Assembly: GCA_033557465.1 (NCBI GenBank) | Contig: JAWIIG010000038.1 | Span: forward strand, 1 to 64,000 | Source of the DNA: Ichthyophis bannanicus | Lineage: Eukaryota > Chordata > Amphibia > Gymnophiona > Ichthyophiidae | DNA: 64,000 nt | Direction of reading: 5' to 3' | Part shown: one piece after another, positions 34,466 through 45,252 of the stretch | Layout: each line of letters opens with the position of its first letter | Numbering within the stretch: the first letter of the stretch is position 1 | The notes under the pieces: generated by a model | Databases searched by the model: none | What the model was told of the DNA's origin: nothing | Seen by the model: only the letters and a program-made list of their open reading frames with translations | Made by a program: the position numbers and the translations under genes

Positions 34466-34604
34466 GTCATGGCCCCACCAATATTTTGTCCAACCCAGCA
34501 TCGGCAACTAGAGAGCATGAGAGCAGGGTTGGACATTTGGTTTGTTTGGCATCTCCAACCGAGAAGATATTCCGCTGCCCCTACATGGCAAAAAGATTAT
34601 TGGT

Positions 34605-34690
34605 TTATTTATTTATTTATCTATCAGGGTTTATATACCGCTTTTCACCGTGTCAAAGTGGTGTACATAGAACAATTAACTATGTACAGT
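34605..34690 (-). mobile_element. L2-type LINE tail
   Basis: The minus strand reads ATGTACACCACTTTGACACG, GTGAAAAGCGGTATATAAAC and a TAAATAAA end. This tail is almost identical to the 3' end of the SINE at 54724-54996. Confidence 0.72.
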
Positions 34691-34845
34691 AACATATTGA
34701 AGGGAGTACTCGGGGGTATAAAAGAGAGCCTGTACTGATGACGTTCCTCTCAGCACTATGAAAGTATGTATGGCAGTGGTTTACCCACGCAGAAGCAGTT
34801 GCGTACATCTCGCCGTTAAGCCATTTGTTTTGAAGCCCTATTTAG

Positions 34846-35035
34846 GAGTGTGGGAGTAGCCTAATGGTTAGAGCACTGGCTTGGGTACCAAGAGACCATG
34901 GTTCAATTCCCATTAGCACTCTTTGTGGCCTTGGGCAAGTCACTTAACCCTCCATTACCTCAGAAAAATCCAAGTTTAAGTGACAATGTAACCCGCTTTG
35001 ACTGAAATGATAAAGCGGTACAAAAAAAACTGTTA
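34846..35035 (+). mobile_element. tRNA-derived CORE SINE with A and B boxes
   Basis: Pol III A box TAGCCTAATGG (34857-34867) and B box GGTTCAATTCC (34900-34910). The CORE motif CTTGGGCAAGTCACTTAACC follows, and the tail is GTAACCCGCTTTGACTGA...AAAGCGGTACAAAAAAAAC. The head, core and LINE-like tail are all present, so this copy is nearly complete. Confidence 0.85.
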
Positions 35036-35464
35036 AATATTTAAAGTATTCCTCTGCACTTCTCATGATTCTACATGGATAGCAAACTTGCAGGCTGTGT
35101 GACAGAACCCTAGTGAGGGATAAGATCTAGTTAATTCATGCAGTGTCTGTGGTGGAACTGGTGACATATGAGCTCAGTCAGACCTCAACTGAGAGAACTT
35201 GTGGCTCCTTCCAGTTGGTCGCTGCCAGGGCTTCAGAGTAATAGAAGTGAAGCAGCCAAAAGAAATTAAGAGTAACATTTTTAAGTGATACACTAAGAAT
35301 TTACCTGTGAATACGTTTGAAATACAGCAGAGTGCACAGGGAATGCAGCTTGATGTTAAAGGTTTAGGGCCTCTTTTACTAAGGCTTAGCTTGCCATATA
35401 TGCCACCATGACCCTTTATTTTCGTATGAGCGCGTCAGCAGGCACACTAACACCTGTGCACTAA
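35036..35464. other. no gene seen
   Basis: Mostly unique. GGGCCTCTTTTACTAAGGC near 35369 resembles the TIR of a DNA transposon (compare 48088), but the other end was not found. Confidence 0.4.
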
Positions 35465-36065
35465 TCCTTAAGAACATAAGATGTGCGATGGATCCATCAA
35501 GTCCAACATTTTTTCATCAGTACTAGCCAATCTGAGACACTAGGAATTACCTGTAGATCCCAAAAAGTAGATCTGCTCCTTGTTCCTCCTAGGGATAAGC
35601 AGTGGCTTTCCCCAGGTCTATATGGCTAGCAATTATTTATGAACTTTTTCTCCAGGAACTTGTCCTAATCCCTCTGATAGATACATTGACCACATTCTCC
35701 GGCAACAAATTCCACAGCATTGTGAAAAAAAATGTCTCTAACTTTGTTTTAAATCTGCTTAGTTTCATGGAGTGTTTCCTAGTCCTTGTAAAGCTTGAAA
35801 GGGATTCCTTGTTGTTCCACCCCACTCATGATTTTCTAAAACTCTGTCAAATCCCTCTCAGCGTCGCCTCTTTTCCAAGCTGAAGAGCCCTAACCTGTCT
35901 TAAGGGAGTCATTTCACCCCTTTCATCATTTTTGCTGCTCTTCTCTGTACCTTTTCTAGTACCACTGAAATGTTTTTTTGAGGTGTGGCAATGAGAACTA
36001 CACAGAGTACTTACATTAAAGGTCAGTCCAAAGACCTTGGAGAAGGATTATTTAGTCTTCCTTAA
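35465..36065 (-). mobile_element. CR1-type LINE 3' end
   Basis: The plus strand shows AAGAACATAAGATGTGCGAT (CR1 3' terminus), CCAGGAACTTGTCCTAATCC and AATTCCACAGCATTGTG, then TCTTCTCTGTACCTTTTCTA, which is the reversed C-terminal coding region. It is diverged and frameshifted. Confidence 0.75.
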
Positions 36066-36454
36066 ACTGATAGAACCAGAGGGCGCCGGGTAAAACTGGT
36101 TGAACATAAATTTTACTTTACAATAAGGACAGCCCTGCATAAAAGGAGTTAAATTAGCTTCAGCCTGAGCTACTGACCATTCACCAATCTCTCATAAGAA
36201 TTCATCATTCAGTTACCTTAAAAAAACAAAAAAACAAAAACAAAAAAACAAATAAAAATAGTAAAAGTAAATTCACCCCCTTTCTGCTTGGATTGAATCA
36301 GAAAAGGCCTGATGGTACAGTGATACTGCTGTGCAACCCATGTAGTGAGCGCAGCAGTAGAATGACTTTTTTGTATTACCCAGTATGCATAGGGGTAAGC
36401 AGCATGGAATAGCACAGCCCAAAGCACCTTATTGGCAGACTGGATGCTCCTCCT

Positions 36455-36975
36455 CCTCCTCCTACTTATCATTTGTATAGCTCTACAAGGCGTACACAGT
36501 TCTGCACAGAGACATGTAAGAAACAGTCCCTGCTCATAAAAGCTTAGAGTCTAGTCAAGACAGAAAACACAGCAACTGGGGCCTAGGATATATCTAGGGA
36601 AATGGCAAGGAAACATATAGGAGGTAAACGGGACACTAAGGGGATCAAGATCTAAAAGCAGTCTCAAAGAACTGAGTTTTTTAGCCTGGATTTGAACAGG
36701 GTCATAGATGGAGCCTGATGTATCGACTCAGGTAGTTTGTTCCAGACATAAGGAGCAGCAAGATAGACAGATCGAAGTCTGGAGTTTGGCAGTGGAAGAG
36801 AAGGGCACAGATAGAAGGGATCTGCCAGAAGAGCGGAGTTCCAGAGGAGCAGTGTAGGGAGAGATAAGAGGAAAGGTAGTGAGGAGCTGCAGAATAAATG
36901 CACTTACAGGTTAGAATGAGAAGTTTGAACTGGATACAGAAATGGAAGGGGAGCCAATGATGAGACTTAAGAGGT
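36455..36975 (-). mobile_element. L2-type LINE 3' end
   Basis: Minus-strand codons for LRSVYLAAPYVWNKLPESIHQAPSMTLFKSRLK (about 36800-36670) are the L2 C-terminus. The 3' UTR runs to 36455 with ACAGTCCCTGCTCATAAAAG and TAGCTCTACAAGGCGTACAC on the plus strand. A short (AAAAAC)n run lies just before, at 36221-36253. Confidence 0.82.
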
Positions 36976-37513
36976 TACATAAAATAGGTTCCTTATAGTG
37001 TTCATTTTAGAAGCTGGTGTCATTATGGTATGGTAGATTTGCTTTATAGGTCTTCAGTGACTTTTGTCATAAATCACAATCTGCCTGGTACTGGAGAGGT
37101 GGAATCATATTTTTTCTTGTATGTTGGGCTCTATGGTGCAATGTCCTAGTTCTGCTTAGCACCTGCTGTTGGAGAAGGGGTTTTGTTGGACACAAAATAG
37201 ATGTTTAAAAAAAGAACCATAGCACAGTTTTTAACACCAAATTAAAATTAGTTAAATTATAACAAATTTTATTTTGGTATTAGAAACTGCACTGTGGTTC
37301 TCTTTTTTTTTTTTTTTTGTCCCTTGGCATGTGAGCACTTTGTTTTTTGCAGAATATATATTTACAGGTGTCAGCTTTTTTTTTATCTTAGAGTGCCAGG
37401 CTAAATAATTAAACAGCTACAATTTTTGCTGCATTTTAATTATATAGCCTGGGAATATGTTGCTTTTTCTCTTTCTTTACTAGAAAAACAACCTAATACC
37501 GTGAAAAAATTCA
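36976..37513. other. no gene seen; T-run at 37300-37318
   Basis: AT-rich sequence with homopolymer T tracts and no coding or RNA signal. Confidence 0.5.
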
Positions 37514-38338
37514 ACATCCAGAAAAACATTCACCGGTGTAGTCCCCAAAGATACACTTTTTGTCAGAGTGTACCGAGGGAGGAATGAACAGAGTATCATC
37601 CACACCAGTCGGTGCACTTCTTTTATTCATATAAGGTTCACCACTCACACTATTATTTTAAATTCCACTTATCTGAAGTGATGCCACTGAAAATTGCAGA
37701 CAAAATTATAGAGAAGCACAACGTGCACGTTTCGGGCCTGATGCCTTGTCTCAAGTGCCCATTCAATCCGTACTGGTATCAACTGTCAAAGAATGCCAAT
37801 TTCATATACGGCCATCTTTGTAAGGACTCGGAACTCACATGATTGGCTGATTTGCTGTCAATCAAGGGAGAACCTCCATTGAAACAGGGAACACCCCACT
37901 CACAGGGGAATTCCTATTACCATTGGTTGAATCAGACAGATACCTCACCAGGAGGTCAAACACAGCAGGGAATTTCCAATTCAAAAGAGACTGACCCAGT
38001 CAATCTCCCGAGCTCTGAGTCTTTACAAAGATGGCCGTATATGAAATTGGCGTTCTTTGACAGTTGATACTAGTACGGATTGAATGGGCACTTGAGACAG
38101 GGCATCAAGCCCGAAACGTGCACGTCATGCTTCTCTATAATTTTGACTGCAATTTTCAGTGGCATCACTTCAGATAAGTGGAATTTAAAATAATAGTGTG
38201 GGTGGTGAACCTTATATGAATAAAAGAAGTGCACCGACTGGTGTGGATGATACTCTGTTCATTCCTCCCTCGGTACGCTCCGACAAAAAGTGTATCTTTG
38301 GGGAGGGGACTACACCGGTGAATGTTTTTCTGGATGTT
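37514..38338. mobile_element. 825-bp foldback element with hammerhead-like arms (Penelope-related?)
   Basis: The arms 37514-37836 and 38010-38338 are reverse complements over about 325 bp, with a 173-bp spacer. Each arm contains GGGC-ATCAA-GCCC-GAAAC-GTGCACGTC or a close variant (plus strand near 38110-38145, minus strand near 37745-37710). A short hairpin followed by GAAAC recalls the hammerhead ribozymes known in Penelope-like elements. The upstream core (TTGAGACA) is a poor match to CTGANGA. No TSD was found and no protein is encoded. Confidence 0.6.
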
Positions 38339-38639
38339 TTCTCTTTCTTTGGCAAAGCCTCTGAATAAGTACCTCTGCTCCCTCTTGAGTATTTTGGGGG
38401 CCTATCTCAACCCTCACCTCTTTGATATACCGGCTTTCTCTCCATCTAGTGTGTTTTTTTAAAAGATAACCATAAGGAATATGCAAATAATATGCAGTTA
38501 TGTCGCCCCACACTTTGTCCCCCCAAAAGAAGCAATTAAACTATGCCCATGATTTATTAAATAACTATACGAAACAAAGGGAACACCCCTCCTGCAGCGT
38601 CACTAGACACAGAAAAAGCAGGACAGCAGATTCACCATG

Positions 38640-38765
38640 GAGGGACAATTTTATTGCCAAAACATGAGGTCAGCCAGACACATGTTTCAGCCAGGAACCT
38701 TCTTCATGTGACAAAGACCTCTAAAAACAAAATAAATAATAATACCAATAAATATGATAAAACAA
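38640..38765 (-). mobile_element. Penelope-like terminal fragment with hammerhead-like core
   Basis: The minus strand reads CACATGAAGAAGG...CTGAAACATGTGTC (about 38705-38668). ATGAAGA approximates the CTGANGA core, GAAAC is present, and CACATG/CATGTG can pair. An AT-rich AAATAAATAATAATACC stretch follows on the plus strand. The fragment is small. Confidence 0.45.
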
Positions 38766-38794
38766 ATTTATAAAAATGTATACATGAATATATC

Positions 38795-39725
38795 GGACCC
38801 TACTACTGCTACTACTATTTAGCACTTATATAGCGCCACGCACGCAGCGCTGTAGAGACAAACATAAAAGAGACAGTCCTTGCTCGTCAGAGTCCTGCTC
38901 GTCCAAGTTTACAATCTAGTTGAGACAATGCAGAGCATTAGTCAATTCGGTGCAAAGCACAATATGGTCTTTACAATTCGGTCATGAAAATTGACCGGGT
39001 TCAGGTTAAGATAAAGGATAGAAGTCAGGATCTGAAAGCGACAGTGAAGAGGTGGGTCTTCAATCTGGATTTGAAGAGGGCCAGGGAGGGTGCTTGGCGT
39101 ATAGACGCAGGTAGGCTGTTCCAGGCATAAGGTGCAGCAAGGTGAAAGGAGCGAAGTCGGGAGTTAGCAGTGCGAGTGAAAGGCCTAGATAGAAGTAATT
39201 TGTTAGCGGAGCGAAGTTCCCAAGAGGGGATGTAGGGAGAGATAAGAGATGAGAGGTATTGAGGGGCCATAGAGTGAATGCATTTATAGGTCAGTAGGAG
39301 AAGTTTGAATTGGATGCGGAATTGGACAGGGAGCCAGTGAAGCGACTTGAGAAGAGGAGTAATGTTGGCATGGCAAGACTGGCAGAAGATTAGTCGAGCA
39401 GCATAATTTTGTACAGATTAAAGGGGAAAGAGATGGCTCACGGGGAAACCAGCAAAGAGTAGGTTGCAGTAGTCGAGGAGAGAGGAGATTAAGGAGTGGA
39501 TAAGCGTTTTGGTAGTGTGTTCAGGAAGGAAGGGGTGGATTTTGCTAATGTTATAGAGAAAGAAGCGGCAGGTCTTAGCTACGGGCTGGATATGTGTGGA
39601 GAAGGAGAGAGAGTTGTCAAAGGTAACCCCCAGATTGCGGGCCAAGGGAACAGGAAGGATCATCGATCCATCCACGGAGACTGAGAAGGGGGGAAGAGGA
39701 GGGGAGGATTCTGATCTGCACATCC
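38795..39725 (-). mobile_element. L2-type LINE 3' part
   Basis: The minus strand codes for LGVTFDNSLSFSTHIQPVAK, LIHSLISSLLDYCNLLFAG (about 39640-39430), then APQYLSSLISPYIPSWELRS and LAAPYAWNSLPASIRQAPS (39270-39040). It ends in the L2 3' UTR with ACAGTCCTTGCTCGTCAGAG and CTACTACTATTTAGCACTTA on the plus strand. One frame change lies between the two blocks. Confidence 0.87.
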
Positions 39726-42411
39726 CAGTCCTCTATGTGCCAGTCGGAACCGGACGCACAGAGGGAGTTGCAATTCTGATTCTGGGGGGCACATCTAGCC
39801 CCACGGGATCAGAATTACAACCAGGCCCATACATGTAGGCCGGGACCCTGATTCCATCTGGCCTGCATGTACAGACCTTGCTCGGCTAACTCAGTCAAGG
39901 CTTTCCAATGGAGTCTAGTGCCATGGCGTCCGGTTGCCATGGCATTGCAGCTCCACTGAAAAGCCGCGATGCCCAGCCACCAGCTCCAAAGCTGCATTCC
40001 CTGTAGCCTGACCCCTGATCTGGCCTCCTAAGGCCAGGATCGGGCTGTGGGGGATGTCCTCTGCCCCCCTTGCCCTTACCACACCCCGGGCCCACTGTCC
40101 CCCACTGATTAGGGGAAATTATTCCACCTTGGAGGTGCAATAAGTTTCCCGTTCATTCTGCCGGTCACGGCCGATGACAGCCCACTGCCTGCCCTAATGC
40201 CGCCCCCGATCTGCCCCTTTCCTGCCCCCGTCTACCTTCCCCGAACATAGTACGGGGAAGGTAGACAGGATCGGGAAAGAGCCCGAATAGCGAGGATGGT
40301 CCCCGCTATTCATGCCTTAGAATGACCCCGTTAATATATAATACATATAAAACGGAAGGTAAAAGTCCAATAGTAAGTAACTATGTTGGAAAATTGAACC
40401 ATAAAAACCAAAAGTATGGATAACTCATCTATAGCATTCAAAGAATTGAAATAAAAATGAATCAAGATGAAAACAAAGGAAATCAATAAGATAGAATAAG
40501 AACAATAAAATACAATGAAATAAACATGCAGAGTTGTAAAACAGTGTGATGTAATAACACAAATCATATGACTGGAAACGATTACCCATGGAGTAACTCA
40601 CCAATAGATGTATTAGACGTGCTTACTGATAGTAAGACACCTAGAAAAGGTACAAGTGATAATTGCAGACATTCATGTTGAAAGATATCTAATAATGTGA
40701 TGTATTATACAGTAAATCTAAAATGCAGGAACATAAAACAAAAAAAAATTCAGCAAGCCTCATTTCGGCATTTTAAGAGCTCAGATCAGGGAATTTAAAA
40801 TATTGTGTCACTGTTTTTCACCTGGCCCTTAGTTGGTATTGGTTTCCTTCTACCCTTCCACCAGCACGAGACTCGCCAGTCACAGCTGTCTCCGTTCATG
40901 TGCTGATCTCACCTGCAACCACCTGTCTCACCCACCACCATGCAGACAGTACATCTGTATGCATGGGCCTCTGCTGATGCCATCCATCACCTGGACCTTG
41001 CAGAGTAAGTGTGATTGTGGGCGGGGAGAAGGTGGGTTTTTATTATGTAGCAAAGGAGCTTACTTAGGCAGAGATCTTTAAAACACAAAAATATAGACAG
41101 AATCCGATATCATCTGTGATCCTGCCACCGATACTGTTCTCTTCCTACGTACAGCAGACTTGCCAAGTCTCCCACATTGAGTAGGAGACTTCTGTTTTGA
41201 AGGGCCATTTCCTGCACAAAATGAGGAAACTCCCGTGGAACACAGGAGACTCGGGACCAGGCACTCTTTGTTTTATCTGCCTGCTTGCATCCACGAGCAA
41301 CTTTGTACAGAATCTCACTGCTGACACTCTGAAGCAAGATTAATGGACAGGAAGTGTGGGCAGAGAGATCTGGGACTGTTTAGCTTACAGTGCTGGCAGA
41401 AAAATATTGTGGAGTGGGGGCAACACATGGGCAGAATAGGGCAAAACTGGGTTGGGAGGTGGGCTCAAAAACTCTTGCTGAAGAATTGGTCCGCCCTTGA
41501 ATACAGTACTTTTTTGAATTTCATTAAATCTGTTTATGATTTTAACTTGTCCACTGTTAAAAAACACACAAACAAAAAAACCCTTCTAGACTTTCTTTCA
41601 GCCCTTTGCCAATCTTTAGCTTAACGGGGAACTACTATCCTTGGTGACTGAGCTGGGCACATGGTCAGTAGTTGAGACTGAAGCCTTGATGACTGGAACT
41701 ACTGTGCACCAGTTTCAGACTTCTGCTAATTTAACACCTTTGGAATGGGAGAAAAGGGAAATGGAAGAAGAGATATTTTTGTTTTATTATCATAATACAG
41801 ATTTGTATATACCGGGTTGGGGGAGGGGGTGAGAAGTATTGCATCCCAGCGCCTTTCCTCTGCTGTATATAGGACTTCATATGCCTAGAAGCACTATGGA
41901 AATAAGAAGCAATAGTGGTACTCTGGAATTTCCAGGTTTTGCTTTTAAATCTGTTTTATTTATAATCATTTCTTCTATACCACAGGTTATATAAAATATA
42001 TTGTGATGTACAGTGAAAACACATTATACTATCAATTACAAAACAATTTAAGTAATAGATTTCATAAATTGTTCAGTAAAGCAATACATTATAAATCTGT
42101 TCATCTCAAAAAACAATGCAAAATAAATGAGCTTTTAATATTTTTCTAAAAACGTGCATACGTAACAGGCTTCTTCATGGGATCTGAGGGAGCTTATTCC
42201 ACTATTTTGTAGCAACGGCTGATAAAAGCCCAGCCCAAAACCAAATAAGACAAATTTCCATTAAAGAAGGGGCACTTAACTATTACCTACACTGCAAGGG
42301 ACTGAGGAGAATGTCATTACTGAACTTATTCTGTAAATACAAAGGACCCAGCACAAATCTGCGTCTAACAATGAAAGGGAACAGTTTAAAGTGAGTTCTA
42401 AATTATATTGG
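39726..42411. other. no gene seen; GC-rich part with a hairpin at 40231-40265, then AT-rich
   Basis: 39730-40330 is GC-rich, possibly a MITE, and contains an exact 13-bp inverted repeat TCTACCTTCCCCG (40231-40243, partner 40253-40265). A GAATAGCG...CGCTATTC pair follows at about 40285-40315. The rest is AT-rich unique sequence without coding signal. Confidence 0.45.
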
Positions 42412-42414
42412 TAA

Positions 42415-42536
42415 CACAGGTACACTACCAAAAAACTGCCTCCAGTTTTGCAACTGATTCCTATAGATTTTGGGGTGCTGAATCCAGGAAAAATAGCCAA
42501 AATGTTCCATCACGTCACATTTTCTTGCAAAATTAG
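42415..42536. repeat. left TIR of the 2.8-kb transposon
   Basis: Imperfect inverted match to 45113-45249. Shared blocks are the terminal 13-mer (exact), AACTGCCTC, GGTG-CTGAATCCA and TTCCATCACGT, then a T-rich TTGCAAAATTAG-like block. The left arm is shorter by small gaps in an A/T-rich part near 42427-42436. Confidence 0.75.
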
Positions 42537-42918
42537 ATTTCTTACCCATATAAGGAATATTCACATAATTTCTTTTTAGCCGACTGCAGTTTATTTTCTT
42601 GGCCCAAAATAGAGGTTGTAATGGTTAACTAACTAGAAACACTCCCTCGTGATATTTTAGAGTGTTTTGTATTCATTTTATACATTAACAGGACAATTGG
42701 GAGGCGGGGGGCTAAATCCAGTACTCGCGCTGGCACATGTTCTTTCCTGTTCGCCTCGCCTCGTTCACTCGCTCAAACACGGTGGTTGCGACATGAACGT
42801 TCCTGTCAAATTTCAGTTTCTTGCAAGTTCATTATTACCTTTTGTTTGCTCAATCGTAATCCAGCTTTATTCCGAAGTGGTTCACTACAGTTGTAGTTTG
42901 CAGTGCTGTGTATTTGTG

Positions 42919-44645
42919 ATGGCTCACAGAGCCAGAGGTTGCGTCAACTCTCCGGACAGTTTTTGTTTTATTTGTGGGGAATATACCGTGAAAAAGTGGC
43001 AGAGGAACATTTCTGCATTTATTAAAAAAGTATATTTCGCCTATTTCGGTTTGAAGTTAGGCGATCAAGACAAACCGTGGGCTCCTCACAAAGTGTGCAA
43101 GACATGTGAGGAAGATCTATGCTTATGGATGAAAGGTAAAAAACAAGCATTTCGTTTCGGAATACCTATGATGTGGCGTGAACAAAGAGACCACAGCAGT
43201 GACTGCTATTTTTGCTCTTGCATTGTGAAGGGATACAACTTAAAAAATAAGAACGTAATAAGTTACCCCAACCTTCTCTCAGCAATTAGGACTATGCCTC
43301 ATAGCAACGAAGTACCTGTGCCTGAACCACCAAAATCTTTGGATCATATTTGTGTGGACGGTTCTGATCATGATGAGACTCATCAGATGGCTTTTCCCGA
43401 TGAGTCCAGTACTTCCGAGTTTGAAACTGAACCAGATCCGAAACCTGAACTTTTCTCTCAAGCTGAATTGAATGATTTAGTCCGGGATTTAGGACTCCCA
43501 AAAGATGCTGCCCAACTGCGAGGTTCTCGGCTTAAACAGAAAAATCTATTGTCACCAGGAACAACTTTTTATTGGTACCGCAACCGCGAGACACAATTTT
43601 TGAAGTATTTCAGCAAAGAGGAAGATTTGGTATTTTGCAACGATATATACGGAGTGATGGAAAAGTTTAAACTCAAGTATGATCCTGCTGAATGGCGGCT
43701 GTTCATTGATTCGTCAAAAGACAGCATAAAAGGTGTTCTTCTTCATAATGGCAACACATTCGCTTCAGTTCCTATTGCTCACTCTGTTATTCTCCAAGAA
43801 AAATATGAGAATTTGGCCCTGATTCTTCAGAAGATTCGTTATGATGAGCATAAGTGGATGATTTGTGGAGACTTTAAAATTCTATCCATGCTATTAGGGC
43901 AGCAATCCGGTTTCACCAAATATCCCTGCTTCCTTTGCTTGTGGGATAGCCGGGTCCGCGACCTACACTGGGGGAAAAAGACTGGCCAATTCGGGAGTAT
44001 TTGAGACCCGGTGAGAAAAATGTTCTTCATGAGATCTTGGTACCTCGTGATAAAATTCTATTACCACCTCTCCACATTAAGTTGGGTCTCATTAAGCAAT
44101 TCATCAAGTCCCTTCCAAAAGATGGTGAGTGCTTTCGGTACCTTTGCTCAAAGTTCCCCCGACTTTCTGAAGCAAAGCTAAAGGAAGGAGTGTTTGTTGG
44201 CCCTGATATAAGGAAACTCATTTCAGATGGAGCATTCGCTGAAACGATGTCTGAGAAGGAAAAAGAAGCCTGGGATTCCTTCAAGGATGTTGTTCTCAAA
44301 TTCTTGGGGAACAGGTGGGATGAGAACTATAAGGATATTGCTGCCAGGATGCTCAATTCCTTCAAAGAACAAGGCTGTAACATGAGCCTGAAAGTCCATT
44401 TCTTGCACTCCCATGTGAACTACTTTCCCGAAAACTTGGGGGCGTACAGTGAAGAACAAGGTGAAAGGTTTCACCAGGACATCAAGGACGCAGAGAGAAG
44501 GTACCAAGGAAGATGGAACACCACTATGATGGCTGATTTCTGCTGGTTGCTGCTGCGGGAAACCCCAGATGAAAAATACGCCAAGCAGCGCACCAAGAGA
44601 AGCATTCGGGGGAAGAAGAAACGGGCCCACCAGGAGATTGATTGA
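42919..44645 (+). pseudogene. transposase-like gene, one frameshift near 43980
   Basis: The ATG at 42919 opens 361 codons to a TGA at 44002-44004. The second frame then continues to a TGA at 44643-44645. Visible features are Cys pairs C16-X2-C19, C60-X2-C63, C95-X2-C98, then RLFIDSSK (Asp263), ICGDFK (Asp317), YPCFLC (C336-X2-C339), and in the second frame FLHSHVNYF and GERFHQDI (Glu at about 44463). This is a DDE/RNase H-like layout with a Cys pair inserted after the second Asp. I recognise the family as a multi-copy, poorly annotated protein of invertebrates and fish, but not its name. The break is a missing base in the GGGGAAAAAG run at 43971-43980; all else is open. It may be an inactivating mutation or an assembly error. 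Confidence 0.82.
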
Positions 44646-44707
44646 CCCAAGAATGACTTTAAAATCTAAACTGTGTTGACAAATATTGTGTTTTTACTAA
44701 ACTTTGA

Positions 44708-44713
44708 AATAAA
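44708..44713 (+). terminator. poly(A) signal of the transposase gene
   Basis: AATAAA 63 bp after the stop, in the A/T-rich context CTTTGAAATAAAAATTTGC. It is the only copy between the gene and the right TIR on this strand that fits. Confidence 0.6.
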
Positions 44714-44765
44714 AATTTGCTAGTTATTACCACAGTGTCGGATCTCATTTATTAGAATTTTATTT

Positions 44766-44975
44766 TCACACCATCGGGTGTTTGTCTTCATGTATTGCAA
44801 TGGTGCGGTTTGCGTTTTCTATTCTTACATACATACCTGTACAACATTTTTTGCACATTTCTTTGCTTTGCTTTGTGTCTAACCTCGCTCTTATATGCTC
44901 AATGTTTGTGCACATGTATGTGGCTGTTTTAAGTGCAGACAATTTTGCTACCATCACAGTGTGTTTTGTTGACAT
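44766..44975 (-). other. small convergent open frame in the transposon 3' half
   Basis: The minus strand is open for 69 codons from an ATG at 44975 (91 codons if a non-ATG start is counted), with a KEMCKKCC cluster. AATAAA lies within about 10 bp after the stop, on the minus strand at about 44753-44762. It could be a second, convergent transposon gene or chance. There is no family match. Confidence 0.25.
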
Positions 44976-45112
44976 TACTCTATTCTTATGTGCTGCCTTG
45001 TTACAATTTTCTTTATTCTTATTTGAATAACTACTAAACAATTAGTATAAAGAATTCATCCAAGAAACTTTTATCTCGATCGCACTCAATCTGAAACGTT
45101 CACCTCAAACTG

Positions 45113-45249
45113 CTAACCCAATGTAGCAAAAAATCTGTACGTGATGGAGCAAATTGGTTACCAGATTTGGATTCAGCGCACCAAAAAACGTAAAAATCAA
45201 TCGAAACGTTAGAGGCAGTTTAAAAAAATATATTTTTAGTGTACCTGTG
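45113..45249. repeat. right TIR of the 2.8-kb transposon
   Basis: Reverse complement of the left TIR with about two-thirds identity in the interior and an exact terminal 13-mer. It directly abuts the TAA TSD and then a 5S-type SINE. Confidence 0.75.
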
Positions 45250-45252
45250 TAA

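Larger units (their letters stand above)
42415..45249 (+). mobile_element. 2.8-kb DDE-type DNA transposon, TIRs and TAA TSD
   Basis: The outer ends are CACAGGTACACTA (42415-42427) and its exact reverse complement (45237-45249). TAA is repeated at 42412-42414 and 45250-45252. The TIR similarity continues inward with matching AACTGCCTC, CTGAATCCA and TCCATCACGT at nearly equal spacing. One transposase-like gene (42919-44645) and a poly(A) signal fill the interior. It is nearly complete and little decayed. The superfamily is not named here: a TAA TSD recalls PIF/Harbinger, but the protein looks unlike that family. Confidence 0.82.

Noticed and set aside
42667..42918. Longer transposase with 84 extra codons from an upstream non-ATG codon
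   Set aside because: The upstream frame begins at TTG and lacks family motifs. The ATG at 42919 is followed directly by the conserved Cys region.
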